Part shown: positions 43,601-52,277 of the stretch, in pieces
How the letters are laid out: each line of letters opens with the position of its first letter
Numbering within the stretch: the first letter of the stretch is position 1
NCBI RefSeq assembly: GCF_004151275.2
Contig: NZ_CP130821.1
Span: forward strand, 496,001-560,000
Length of the DNA stretch: 64,000 nt
Source: Flavobacterium dauae
Lineage (GTDB): Bacteria; Bacteroidota; Bacteroidia; Flavobacteriales; Flavobacteriaceae
Direction: 5' to 3'
Notes under the pieces: model-generated
Told to the model about the DNA's origin: nothing
The model's input: only the letters and a program-made list of their open reading frames with translations
Databases searched by the model: none
Program-made: the position numbers and the translations under genes

Positions 43601-44248
43601 GGTTTTCTTTAAACTGTTTGCCGGGTAATTTCCGTTTTGTGCAATGGTGTTGGTATAGAGTTCGCGTGTAGCGTTCCAATTACTAGTTACATCAAATTTT
43701 TTAACTTCCGTTGCGGTATTAAGGCTATAATCATACCGTATGGTGTTGCGTTCGTCCCTCGGTATGCCGTAGCCTTCAAATACGCTGATGCTCCAGTCAT
43801 AACCGGGTGCACCTTCTTCGGTTACCCGCCCGTTGGGTGCTGCTTCATAACGGGTTTCACTGTAAGGGTTTTCCGTATATTCGTTATACGTGGTATAATA
43901 GTCCAGTGTTGCCTGTTTTGCACCGGATACATAGTCCGCATTGCCGCCTGTGGTGGTGAACGGCAGGTATTGCCTGGTCTGCCCGATGTTTTTATCGTAC
44001 TCAATATGGGTAACGATGTTCTTGTTATCTACCGGCGAGGCGTTTTTCTGCAACTGCTGTATGGGACGTCCCAGTCCGTCGTAATAGGTTACGGTTACAA
44101 AATCGCCCGCATTGGGCGTATAGCTTCCCGAAGGATTCCGTCCTTCCTTATAAATGGTTTCAACGGTATAGTTTTGCGAGGGGCTCTGTGCAAAGCCCAG
44201 AACACCTGCACACAACAGAAGTACCGTAAATAAATTGCGTGTTTTCAT
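40646..44248 (-). CDS. RHS/YD-repeat protein with DUF6443-like N-terminus
   Basis: 1200 residues with a signal peptide (LLLCAGVLGFAQS). The N-terminal region is that of DUF6443 proteins of Bacteroidota (NYTVETIYKEGRNPSGSYTP, VTYYDGLGRPIQQLQKN). YD repeats follow (YDNMGRTLYTGY, YDDKNRLVEKKL, YDTFGNLKTDKN) and the RHS-associated core ends with YRYGFNNPVFFSDASGLFE near residue 935. The last ~260 residues are a Gly/Ser/Asn-rich variable domain of unknown activity, the place where polymorphic toxins put their effector. It may be a contact-dependent toxin or a surface structural protein. It is followed by two small lipoproteins. Confidence 0.8.
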   Translation of the reverse strand: MKTRNLFTVLLLCAGVLGFAQSPSQNYTVETIYKEGRNPSGSYTPNAGDFVTVTYYDGLGRPIQQLQKNASPVDNKNIVTHIEYDKNIGQTRQYLPFTTTGGNADYVSGAKQATLDYYTTYNEYTENPYSETRYEAAPNGRVTEEGAPGYDWSISVFEGYGIPRDERNTIRYDYSLNTATEVKKFDVTSNWNATRELYTNTIAQNGNYPANSLKKTITKNENWKAADGKNNTIEEFTGADGKAVLKRTYNAGVAHDTYYVYDFYGNLAYVIPPLANGSVTTTNLNNLCYQYLYDDKNRLVEKKLPQKGWEFIVYDKADRIVMTGPANNPFSTSATPGWIVTKYDNMGRTLYTGYYSGHTVTSANRKAIKTSIYAQADNNEAKTTANTTINGVTTRYTNTKFPTAINLLTVNYYDNYEFPNAPSSFPAVQGVTPVQVVKGLATGSWTRVITTATERKADVSYTLYNSKYQPLRTYTTNYLGGYIQTDNVLTFRGIPTKTITTQKKDAAATVLTVTNNYTYDNRERLKTHTQQINGGTAKLIAENTYDDLGVLIAKKVGNTIAVPLQKVDYKYNLRGWLTDINSAQFDMENDLFGFTINYNQRGGNLNNKVLYNGNINSVSSRTKTDNVLRGYSYYYDDLNRLVQAKNLHYENGGWNIGINEDDSYGEALSYDKNGNILTVSRSGELVSGQPVEIDDLTYTYTANQLQTVTDATNNTAGFKDGNKTGADYTYDTFGNLKTDKNKGITNIVYNHLNLPVEITFATGKINYTYDAVGTKVKKVVTPTGGASQTTDYLFGFEYENGVLSTFPHAEGYVKNNAGQYIYHYIYKDHLGNNRLVYADLDGNGTINPATEIVEESNYYPFGLKHEGYNELQGNGYKYKLLNREYEDSFAFNVTETDYRQYDATLGRFNVMDVLSEMAPDFTPYRYGFNNPVFFSDASGLFESYGAAQSWIDTWGLSNASISYNQYKNVYEIENDGVSFYQRGEDIISSMYSMESGITIDINKGDASGSSRSSGNGDRGNWYNLFYNEGVYNFLYNNPAVTGYDSGDYGAYIPDASSFSIGGSVSGFIFSANFSVGIAVTNTDAALVLAGDFGFGLNPEMPGAALGVGFGAHDLYEDATDVLKELGGEDIGWYANAAFWGVSHSQTATNNWIPNNEGGVQSTIITIGPGLGAGTTRSHAASFKFSNGINNIKNLYNSWNF

Positions 44249-44255
44249 AGTGCTT

Positions 44256-46946
44256 TTAGTTTTTAATGTTATAGGTATATTCTTTTATAACCAGCCCCTC
44301 GTGGTTCAGCACGCGGTACAGGCGGTTAAAGTCATCATACTGGTAGGTTTCCTTTTGTGCGTTAGCATCGGTAACGGTACTGATGCCCACCAAGGGTATG
44401 TAGGTATAGGTAGTTACAAAAGCATTAGTAAAAGCGGTACGCAGGCTGTTCAGTGCGGTTGCCAGGTTTGCCTCGTTAAAAGTGGCTCCTGCGGAATGTG
44501 TTTTTATAGCTGTAAGCGTTGAAGAAGCATTTGCGGTAATGTTTGCATACGGTACATTCTTTAATTCCGCGACCAGTTTGGAATCATTATACCCCCAGAC
44601 CTGAGATACTACCATGCCGTCTTTGGTTTTGTATTCCAGCACGTTTCCGTAATTGTCGGTAAGGGTCACCTCTTTTTCTACTTCTAAAGGACGGTTTTCC
44701 TTGGCAACCGATACGGTTTTAAGGTTGTATGCCTGCGTGATACCCTGCTGCTGGTAGGTAAAGGTGCTTTTGTTCAGTACCAATCCGTTTTTGTTTTTTT
44801 GTACGGCGGTACGGTAAAAGGCATTGCCCAGCTTTTGGCTGGTATATTGCTCTTCAAAGGTCTGAGCTGTACCGGTATCAACAATTTTATTATACAAGGG
44901 AAGCATGGAAATGGTGTCCAGCACCTTTTCAGTAGAGGTGGTTTTAAATGCAGTTCCTTCGTAGGTTTTAACTACCGAGGTGGTTTTTCTGATCCTGGAG
45001 GATTTGGAAAAATATTCGAATTCATTGTTAAGGTGTTCCTTTAACTGGCCTGACTCATCATATTTCCAGATGTTTTTCGGATGGTAATAATAGTCTTGTG
45101 GTCTTGCCTGGATGAGGGAAGTATCCATATTCATCTGATAAACCGTTTTGCCTTTTCCGGTTTCTTCCTCTGTAATATACCTATAAAAAATTGGGAACAA
45201 CATATCTGAATACAAATACCATCGGTAGTCGTGAACAACTCCCGAACTAATTTTAGGGTTTGCAGGATCCTGGTAGGAGTAACTTTTTTCATTAACCACC
45301 GTACTGGTATGGTCGGTGGTGGTAATTTTTTTAACACGTACCGAAGGACCGAAACAATAGTTGATCCATTCGCTTTGGGGCTTGCGCATTTTTTTATATA
45401 CCTTTACATTTGAAATATTCACCGGAGTCCCGGAATGGCGGTGCAGTACCACTGTACTGTTCGTATAGACTCCGCTTACCCTTCCTCCATACTCACATTG
45501 GTCCTCATATGAAAATCCTTCCCGTACGCTACCACCAGAACCATATATCCGTAAACCGGGATATACCCTTAAAGGATTTCCGTTTTCATCTTTTAGTAGC
45601 GGATCCGTATATAAAGTGGATTCGAACTGGACATAATACCCTTCGTCAGATCCGGTTGCAAGGGTACCGAATGTAAATGAATAGGTATGGTCGATGGAGT
45701 TATATGTCACAGGAACCTGGACATATTCATAATTGAGCTGATTGAACTTTTGTCCTAAATCGATAAAAGTGTATGTATTGGTTTCGTATTCGATATTGAT
45801 TTTACCTTTATTAGGTAGATTAATGGTTTTTAATAATCCGGCAGTATAATTCTGTACAGAGTTGTCATACGTCCATGATTCCACTGAAGGATCTACACAA
45901 TGACCTGTTTTAAGGTGATTGCCATAAACATTGACTGATGATGAGGATCCAATCGGATTATAGATAAAGCTATAACCATTGAACAAATGGTTGTTCCGGT
46001 CATAAAACCATACGTGGGACGATCCATGCTCAATCTTTTGGATCAACTGATTCCGATAATCAGTGATTGTTATACCATTATCAATATAAATTTTCGCTTT
46101 GTTTACAACTTCTATATGATCGATATCCTTCCGGTTATAAGCAGTATCTCCCGGATTTGTTGCGGGATGCCCTGTATAATGGTATTGCACCAACGAACGA
46201 CCGTATTTATCCGTAATATTGCTCAAAAGAAAAGCTTTTTTATAATTGTTGTATCCATGAGGGTTATCTACCGCCAGATCCAGCAAGGGAAGGAATTCAG
46301 AAAGTAAGGGACCGAAGAACGGTCTGAACTGTGATTCTTCCGGAAGGTTAAAAAGATATGTAAAACCGTTACCGTCTTTTACCGTAAATCCCATAAGGTT
46401 GATGATTTTGGCATCTCCCTCCCCGGAAGACATGGGACAATGTGGTATCACTTCAAGATACACGTTACTATATTTTAAATTAACCGTTACGGTATCGTTG
46501 TCGTTGTATTTCAAAGAGAAAGCGGCTTTCAGCCCAAACATATCGATATGAAAGGTATCATCGTCACGTTTTGGTTTTTCATAAGGTTCTCCATCGCCGT
46601 ATACATCGGCACTGTTGACTCTGTAATAACTTTCATCCCAGAATGGACTATTTATTTTACGGTAAATATTTGGTAAGTAATCATAGCTCCATCCCCTAAT
46701 GGGTTGTGTGGACGTATAAATTGATGAAGCTGCCTGTGCGTTGTAATATTGGTTTCCCTGCAAGTTGAAATCAGGGTTCATTGTTTCTATGTTAAAGAGC
46801 GGAACATGGTATACAAAATTTCCGCTCCCTAGTTCAGCCCCATAATTGGTAAAATCTTCAGTATAATTGTTTTGTGAAGGTATAATACTCTGCCCCATGA
46901 CGATACCTGAAGCAAGCACTGTAATAAAAAGTAAAAATTTCTTCAT
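44256..46946 (-). CDS. Large exported YD-repeat-type protein of the RHS operon
   Basis: 896 residues with a signal peptide (FITVLASGIVMGQS). Beta-rich throughout, with a C-terminal YD-like repeat (YQYDDFNRLYRVLNHEGLVIKEYTYNI). Together with the following DUF6443 protein it resembles the first half of the RHS-type pairs common in Flavobacteriia. It starts 2 bases after the T9SS protein gene and ends 7 bases before the RHS gene, so they form one operon. Function unknown; it may assemble with the RHS protein. Confidence 0.7.
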   Translation of the reverse strand: MKKFLLFITVLASGIVMGQSIIPSQNNYTEDFTNYGAELGSGNFVYHVPLFNIETMNPDFNLQGNQYYNAQAASSIYTSTQPIRGWSYDYLPNIYRKINSPFWDESYYRVNSADVYGDGEPYEKPKRDDDTFHIDMFGLKAAFSLKYNDNDTVTVNLKYSNVYLEVIPHCPMSSGEGDAKIINLMGFTVKDGNGFTYLFNLPEESQFRPFFGPLLSEFLPLLDLAVDNPHGYNNYKKAFLLSNITDKYGRSLVQYHYTGHPATNPGDTAYNRKDIDHIEVVNKAKIYIDNGITITDYRNQLIQKIEHGSSHVWFYDRNNHLFNGYSFIYNPIGSSSSVNVYGNHLKTGHCVDPSVESWTYDNSVQNYTAGLLKTINLPNKGKINIEYETNTYTFIDLGQKFNQLNYEYVQVPVTYNSIDHTYSFTFGTLATGSDEGYYVQFESTLYTDPLLKDENGNPLRVYPGLRIYGSGGSVREGFSYEDQCEYGGRVSGVYTNSTVVLHRHSGTPVNISNVKVYKKMRKPQSEWINYCFGPSVRVKKITTTDHTSTVVNEKSYSYQDPANPKISSGVVHDYRWYLYSDMLFPIFYRYITEEETGKGKTVYQMNMDTSLIQARPQDYYYHPKNIWKYDESGQLKEHLNNEFEYFSKSSRIRKTTSVVKTYEGTAFKTTSTEKVLDTISMLPLYNKIVDTGTAQTFEEQYTSQKLGNAFYRTAVQKNKNGLVLNKSTFTYQQQGITQAYNLKTVSVAKENRPLEVEKEVTLTDNYGNVLEYKTKDGMVVSQVWGYNDSKLVAELKNVPYANITANASSTLTAIKTHSAGATFNEANLATALNSLRTAFTNAFVTTYTYIPLVGISTVTDANAQKETYQYDDFNRLYRVLNHEGLVIKEYTYNIKN

Positions 46947-46948
46947 AA

Positions 46949-48496
46949 CTATTTTTTAATGACTTTTACAGATGTGTTTACCACATCGGTTTTGATATTA
47001 ATGACATAAGTTCCCATGGCGTATCTACTTAAATCTACAGCCACCATATCGTATTTAAGTTGTTCGCTGTGCAGCAGTCGTCCGTTTAAATCAAATACGT
47101 TGACAACACCTTCTTTATACTCGTGGTTGATCACGATCTGTGTATATCCTTCGGTAGGGTTCGGGAAGGCTTCTATCTTGAATTCAGGTTCCTTGGTTTC
47201 GGACTTAGGCCCCAGCTTTACCACCCAGTAATCGTCTCTGCCTTGTACCGATGTTTTGTATTGGGCACTTTTGCCTGTGGAATTTCCTGCAAATACGTAT
47301 CCGCCGTCACGGGTAATCACTGTTTTTCTCAGCAAATCGTCACCGCTGGTAGATAGTTCCTTTTTCCACGTTATTTCACCGTCGTTGTTGACCTCAATAG
47401 TCACATAGCTTTTCTTACCTGTTTTTTCATTGGCTCTGTAGCCCGAAAGCAACAGGTTTTTGTTTGCCGTTACAGCAGTTGATGTTATAAATTCACTGCC
47501 TTTTAAATCAAAAGCATACTGTGAAGTAGGAATAAAGCGGTTGTCGGTACTGATAACAAAAAAGTCGCTGCCTTTTTCTGCCTTAACCGTTAAGTTTCCC
47601 GTACCGTTTTCAGAATAGGTATTACCGGTAATGGTATAACCGCTTTTGTCTTCGTTTATCAGGATTTCATTTAGCTGGTCGTCGTTTTCGCTGCCTAAAA
47701 CATATTCGTTTAATTGGTTACCTTTATTGTCCAGCTCTAAAATCCAAAGATCGTAACCGCCGTAGCTGTCTTTTAGTTTACTGCCCGACGCAGGCGAGTT
47801 GGATACACCACCAATGATGAATCCATTTTCGGTTTCAACTATGGTTCTGGGTTCGTCGTTATAGATACCGCCGAACGACTGTTCCCATTCTACTTTACCT
47901 TGTTTGTCGGTTTTGATGATCCAGTAATCCAGCCCGCCGAATTTTTCGTCTTTCTTCTCTTCGTTTGATGAAGAATTGGTCGTACCTGCAATCACATAGC
48001 CGCCACCTTTTACCTGTTTGATCTGTACCAGACGGTCATCACCATCGCCACCGTAGCTTTGCTGCCACTCCTGATCCCCACGGGCGTTTATCTTAACAAT
48101 CCAGATGTCGTTCTTACCTTTGTTCTCTGATGTTTTTGTTTCGCTTTTACCGGAGTTGGAATAGCCGCCCAAAATGTATCCCATATCGGCAGTTGGATAA
48201 ATGCTTTTTAAGATGTCCTGACCTTCGCCACCAAAGCTCAGCTGCCATTCTTCCTCGCCGCTTTTATCCATTTTCCAAAGGAAATAGTCAAGATTTCCCT
48301 GTCCTTTTTGTGATTTTACTCCTGACTTGTCCGAAAGGGAGCTTCCGGCAAGCAGAAAGCCGTAGTCTAATGTGGGTACCATGTCGAAAAGGTAGTCGGC
48401 ATGTACTCCGCCGATGGTTTTTTCCCATACCACTTTCTGGCTGTAACCGCTAAATGCAGATACGCCGAAAAGCAGAAAAAGTACGTGCTTTTTCAT
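46949..48496 (-). CDS. T9SS-exported propeller-like protein, first gene of the RHS operon
   Basis: 515 residues. Signal peptide (FLLFGVSAFSGYSQ), then about seven repeats of the type WxxxxGGxxxDxxxxxxxTxDxGYxxxG (for example GDGDDRLVQIKQVKGGGYVIAG), consistent with a propeller. A type A sorting domain ends it (FKIEAFPNPTEGYTQI; final KVIKK). It leads the operon with the YD-type and RHS proteins, which suggests a cell-surface complex exported by type IX secretion. Its start lies opposite a 540-base region without a clear gene. Confidence 0.82.
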   Translation of the reverse strand: MKKHVLFLLFGVSAFSGYSQKVVWEKTIGGVHADYLFDMVPTLDYGFLLAGSSLSDKSGVKSQKGQGNLDYFLWKMDKSGEEEWQLSFGGEGQDILKSIYPTADMGYILGGYSNSGKSETKTSENKGKNDIWIVKINARGDQEWQQSYGGDGDDRLVQIKQVKGGGYVIAGTTNSSSNEEKKDEKFGGLDYWIIKTDKQGKVEWEQSFGGIYNDEPRTIVETENGFIIGGVSNSPASGSKLKDSYGGYDLWILELDNKGNQLNEYVLGSENDDQLNEILINEDKSGYTITGNTYSENGTGNLTVKAEKGSDFFVISTDNRFIPTSQYAFDLKGSEFITSTAVTANKNLLLSGYRANEKTGKKSYVTIEVNNDGEITWKKELSTSGDDLLRKTVITRDGGYVFAGNSTGKSAQYKTSVQGRDDYWVVKLGPKSETKEPEFKIEAFPNPTEGYTQIVINHEYKEGVVNVFDLNGRLLHSEQLKYDMVAVDLSRYAMGTYVINIKTDVVNTSVKVIKK

Positions 48497-49039
48497 CGTT
48501 TTAGTAATTTTAATGTTTTTCTTTTCTTGAAATTTAGGTTCTCGGTTGCAAATTAAAACAATTGTTAAAAATTAACAATTTTTAGTTAAATAAATTTCTG
48601 ATAATTTTTCAAAAAACTTTTTCAACCGCATTGTTTTAATGTTTGCAAATTTTCTAAAAAGAGCTTTGAATGATCAAAGGCGTTAGGTTGTTTATCCGAA
48701 AAAAACGGTTAATAAAGCGTCATAGAGCCTCTTGTCACGGCAATGGGTATGCAGGATTCAGGCAGGTAAGTGTAAAAAGTAGTCTAACCAAGACGTGTTT
48801 ATCTGTTGATCGTACTGGATTACAGCACCTTTTAAATGAAATGATCGGGAAGTATCGGTTGGATATTTAGGTTTTTGAAATTGTATTTTTTTGCTAAAAT
48901 TATACTTAAAGTTAAAAATAACTTGTTTTTTTATCAGAAATGTTTTAGTTTAGCTTTATTAAAATGGAGTCTTGGTTAGACTTTTTTAAAGCGTTTTTTG
49001 GCTGTCTTTGAATTAATTGGGAGTTAAACCATATATACT
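48497..49039. other. Intergenic region with a 14-bp inverted repeat pair
   Basis: No convincing gene. The frame 48670-48870 has no recognisable content. AGTCTAACCAAGAC (48781-48794) is repeated in inverse as GTCTTGGTTAGACT (48969-48982), 58 bases upstream of the recombinase. The right half is AT-rich. The pair could be recombinase binding sites or the arms of a long stem; the left part must hold the promoter of the minus-strand T9SS operon. Confidence 0.45.
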
Positions 49040-50272
49040 ATGCACTTCTGCTTCATTTTGAAAAAATGCCGTCCACTTGGCAAAATTATCCTAAAATTTA
49101 CCGGAGAAAACAATCTGGAATTTTTGGTTCCTACTCCTTTACGTATTGAAAATGAGCTGTGGGATGCAGATAAAGAGCGTCCGAAAAACATTTACCTGAA
49201 AAGTTGTAAAAAGCTCAATGCCAAGCTGGACAGACTCCGCATCGCACTTACTACCTACCTGAAACAGCTTGAATCTAAAAATACCGTATGTACGCCGGAA
49301 ATTCTTGGCAGATGTGTTAAAAAGTACTGTTCAGAACCAAACGGTTACTCAGAGGGAAGCCTGTTGTATTATATGCAGCTATACATTGAATCCCGCCTGC
49401 ACCTGATTACCAAAGCCACCTATAAACGGTATATGGTCTTTTTCAGATTGATGCAACGCTTCGAAGGACATCGGATGAAACAATTGATGCTGGATTCGGT
49501 CAACGCAGGTTTTGTCAGGGATTTTATCTTGTTCGGCGAAAAGGAACAGTACAGTAAAAGTACCATTTACCGCACGGTCAATTTTGTCCGCACCATACTG
49601 AATTATCTGGAAAAGAGAGGCATCCGCACCTTTGCATACGAACTGGAACTGCCGAAGCAGCGAACAATAAAGAAAAGTTTTGTTACACTTAACGAAGCGG
49701 AACTTGCTGCAATCAGAAATACCGAGATTTCCGAAGAATTAAAGCCTGCGAGGGATTGGCTGGTGATCAGCTGCTATACCGGACAGCGGGTATCCGACTT
49801 TTTGCGGTTTACCGACCAAATGATGGAAACCATAGAAGCTAAAATGTACCTTTCGTTCGTACAGCAGAAAACGGGAAAGCAAATACTCTTACCGCTGCAT
49901 CCCGTTGTTTCAGATGTGTTGAAAAACAATAGCGGTTGTTTTCCCGAAAAAATTCCGGTTCAGAAATTCAATGAGCAGATAAAGCAAGTCGCACGTCTTG
50001 CCGGGATCAATAAACCCGTTACCGTCCGTAAACGCCTTGGGTTTCGCACGATGCTTCTTACCATTCCCAAATGGAAAGCGGTATCCAGCCATATTGGACG
50101 CAGGAGCTTTGCCACCAACTTTTACGGCAGGATTCCCACTACTTTGCTGATGGAAGCAACAGGACACGGCACCGAAGAAATGTTTCTGCGGTATATCGGT
50201 ACCGCAGATACCGGCAGGGCAACCGAACTTGGAAACTGTTTTGAGGCAGTTTATGGAAATGGATACATTTGA
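49040..50272 (+). CDS. Tyrosine recombinase with intact catalytic set, next to tra operon
   Basis: 410 residues. N-terminal arm-type and SAM-like domains (to about residue 215), then the catalytic domain with Arg in CYTGQRVSDFL, HIGRRSFATN (H-x-x-R), TGHGTEE and the Tyr in MFLRYIG. All usual residues are present, unlike the integrase at 22340. It faces the tra operon tail to tail with a shared hairpin at 50290-50313. It is probably the integrase of the element that carries the tra genes, or of a second integrated unit. Confidence 0.85.
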   Translation: MHFCFILKKCRPLGKIILKFTGENNLEFLVPTPLRIENELWDADKERPKNIYLKSCKKLNAKLDRLRIALTTYLKQLESKNTVCTPEILGRCVKKYCSEPNGYSEGSLLYYMQLYIESRLHLITKATYKRYMVFFRLMQRFEGHRMKQLMLDSVNAGFVRDFILFGEKEQYSKSTIYRTVNFVRTILNYLEKRGIRTFAYELELPKQRTIKKSFVTLNEAELAAIRNTEISEELKPARDWLVISCYTGQRVSDFLRFTDQMMETIEAKMYLSFVQQKTGKQILLPLHPVVSDVLKNNSGCFPEKIPVQKFNEQIKQVARLAGINKPVTVRKRLGFRTMLLTIPKWKAVSSHIGRRSFATNFYGRIPTTLLMEATGHGTEEMFLRYIGTADTGRATELGNCFEAVYGNGYI

Positions 50273-50289
50273 TTCGTTGTAAAAAACAA

Positions 50290-50313
50290 AAGCCCTCCAA
50301 AGATGAAGGGCTT
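50290..50313. terminator. Bidirectional terminator between recombinase and traQ
   Basis: Stem AAGCCCT/AGGGCTT with a 10-base loop, A-run on the left and T-rich sequence on the right, between two converging genes. Confidence 0.7.
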
Positions 50314-50318
50314 GCGAT

Positions 50319-50765
50319 TTAATCCTTACTGTTAAACTCAAAGCTCACCTGCCGTTCGTTCCCGAAATTATCGCTGATCCACAGGTCAAAGGATTGTGAA
50401 ACAGTGGACTGCGAAGTGTAATACAACCGGAATTGTGTAGCCGGTAATTGATAGCGGTCATTGGGCAGGTACGGAGGTTCGTCGTAATACTGCAAGGTGC
50501 CTTTGCCATCAAACTGGAAATAACGGATAAAGTAAGCGGCGGCGTTGAAATTTCCCGAAGCTTTGATTGTAATCCTTATCTCAACGGTTTGTCCGCTGGC
50601 AATTTCCTTTGGAACAGGCAACACCTGTACTTCAAAGGGATAATTTTGCTGAATCTCCAGTTCTTCCTTATTGCAGGAGAATGAAACAACCGATGCCACC
50701 ACCATCAGAACGATCAAAATGACCGCGTGAAAACGTAATCTGTATTTTTTTAATATAGTTTTCAT
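50319..50765 (-). CDS. traQ: TraQ-like conjugative transposon protein (DUF3872)
   Basis: 148 residues with a lipoprotein-like signal (VMVVASVVSFSC) and a beta-sandwich body (EIRITIKASGNFNAAAYFIRYFQFDGKG). It matches DUF3872, annotated as TraQ in Bacteroides conjugative transposons. It is the last gene of the tra operon, 11 bases after traO. Confidence 0.85.
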   Translation of the reverse strand: MKTILKKYRLRFHAVILIVLMVVASVVSFSCNKEELEIQQNYPFEVQVLPVPKEIASGQTVEIRITIKASGNFNAAAYFIRYFQFDGKGTLQYYDEPPYLPNDRYQLPATQFRLYYTSQSTVSQSFDLWISDNFGNERQVSFEFNSKD

Positions 50766-50776
50766 AATTATCAGGT

Positions 50777-51334
50777 TTAAAAATTAAATCGTAATCCTAT
50801 ACCGGCTGATGGACGGAACTGTTTTAAATCCGTTCCCCATAACGCTTTGGTACGCCCTTGCAGAACCAGCACCAAACGGTCGGACAGGTAGGTTTCAAAA
50901 GACAGGCGTCCTCCGGCTCCATAGACGAAATGATCCTTATCGAGTATTCTGGAACCGTCATAAAGAAGTGCTTCACTGCGGTTGATGGTTTCATATCCGC
51001 CGGTAGCGGTAACACCTGCATTTAAAGTGAAGGTTTTTCTTGCATCACTCAGTATGAGAAAGCTGTAACCGAATGCTCCCGTATAGGTTTCAAGCGGTAT
51101 GCGTACATCCCTGTAATCCGTCAGTTGGTGGGTATATTCCGCCCCGTATAGCCAATAGTTTCCGGCTTTACCGTTGATAGTCAGCGTCAGGTTCACATAG
51201 TAATCGTCGGTTACTTTTTTTGACAGTAACCCCGCACTTACTTCCAGTCCTTTTTGCCCGGGTACCATTCGTTGTGCCTGTACTGCCGCAATGTCTAGCA
51301 AGGCAAGCATCACGGCTAAAATGTATTTTATCAT
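50777..51334 (-). CDS. traO: Conjugative transposon protein TraO
   Basis: 185 residues, exported (MIKYILAVMLALLDIAAVQAQR), with an outer-membrane-protein-like beta pattern (GLEVSAGLLSKKV, GAGGRLSFETYLSDRLVLVLQGRTKALWG). It matches TraO, the presumed outer membrane component of the transfer channel. It lies 17 bases after traN. Confidence 0.87.
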   Translation of the reverse strand: MIKYILAVMLALLDIAAVQAQRMVPGQKGLEVSAGLLSKKVTDDYYVNLTLTINGKAGNYWLYGAEYTHQLTDYRDVRIPLETYTGAFGYSFLILSDARKTFTLNAGVTATGGYETINRSEALLYDGSRILDKDHFVYGAGGRLSFETYLSDRLVLVLQGRTKALWGTDLKQFRPSAGIGLRFNF

Positions 51335-51351
51335 CGTACTTCATATTTAGG

Positions 51352-52254
51352 TTAGTTAATCTTCAGGTGCATGTCGGTTATAGGCTTGGCGTGCACCAGG
51401 TCGGAATGTTCCACCTCTAATACCTGCTGCCTGCCACCGTTCTTCTCAAAAATTTCGATCATCAGAACCTTGTCATCGGTTATCGTAAACTGATCCAACA
51501 GGAACACGTTCTGGTCAGTGGCAGTTCCGGCGATTTCGTCAAGCGGTTTATAAATACGTAGTGGTGTAATTGACTTTTCCTGCATGACGGTACGTTTGGC
51601 AACTTTTTTATCCACTATTTTAAAATTCACAAAGTCAATGGTAAACGGCACATTGCTTTGGTTCTTCAATTCCGTATGGAAATAGAATTTTCCATTATGG
51701 ACGTAGATACCTTTCAACAGAAATTGGATACCGTAACTTTTCGAACCGATATGTTTTACGATGCGTTTGTTTTTCTTGTAAATCGTTTCCAGTATCAGTC
51801 CCGCTAAAGAAGGGGAATTGTTACCCAGTTCTTCAAACAGTACATCGTTCCCGTTTTCCCTGTTTGAAGCTTTTTGCATAGTCAGCAGATCATAATTCAA
51901 TGTTGAAGGATCAGGACTGTAAAAAACATTGAAGTTATAGAAACGCCCGTCACCGGTGATCACCGAAAAATTGGTTTCTTCTTCAAAATCCTTAACGGCA
52001 GCTTTGATGCGCAGTACGTTTTCGGCGTCTTCGGCTTTACCGGCAATCAGGTATTCGCTGCCCAGGTCCACATAGCGGATGGCTGCGGGAAATATCAGGT
52101 GTGATGTTTTGTTATAGGTTACCTGCATTTGGTAAGGTTCTACCTTTCCCATACTTAATTTATTAGTGACGGATGTTGCCTGTTGTGCATAAGTATGGAT
52201 CGAAAAGGCGGTCAGACAGACCATTGTTAAAAGGCTTTTTACTATTGCTTTCAT
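51352..52254 (-). CDS. traN: Conjugative transposon protein TraN (DUF4138)
   Basis: 300 residues with signal peptide (CLTAFSIHTYAQQ). The KVEPYQMQVTYNKTSHLIFPAAIRYVDLGS region is the conserved N-terminal domain of TraN/DUF4138; this is likely the VirB9-like component on the periplasmic side of the outer membrane. It follows traM after 23 bases. Confidence 0.9.
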   Translation of the reverse strand: MKAIVKSLLTMVCLTAFSIHTYAQQATSVTNKLSMGKVEPYQMQVTYNKTSHLIFPAAIRYVDLGSEYLIAGKAEDAENVLRIKAAVKDFEEETNFSVITGDGRFYNFNVFYSPDPSTLNYDLLTMQKASNRENGNDVLFEELGNNSPSLAGLILETIYKKNKRIVKHIGSKSYGIQFLLKGIYVHNGKFYFHTELKNQSNVPFTIDFVNFKIVDKKVAKRTVMQEKSITPLRIYKPLDEIAGTATDQNVFLLDQFTITDDKVLMIEIFEKNGGRQQVLEVEHSDLVHAKPITDMHLKIN

Positions 52255-52277
52255 TTTCTTCTCTTTTTAGTTGAATA

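Noticed and set aside
43637..44233. 198-codon plus-strand frame opposite the RHS gene
   Set aside because: Antisense shadow of the DUF6443-like region, no domain content.
48670..48870. 66-codon frame upstream of the second recombinase
   Set aside because: Composition is not protein-like and it overlaps the inverted repeat; treated as intergenic.
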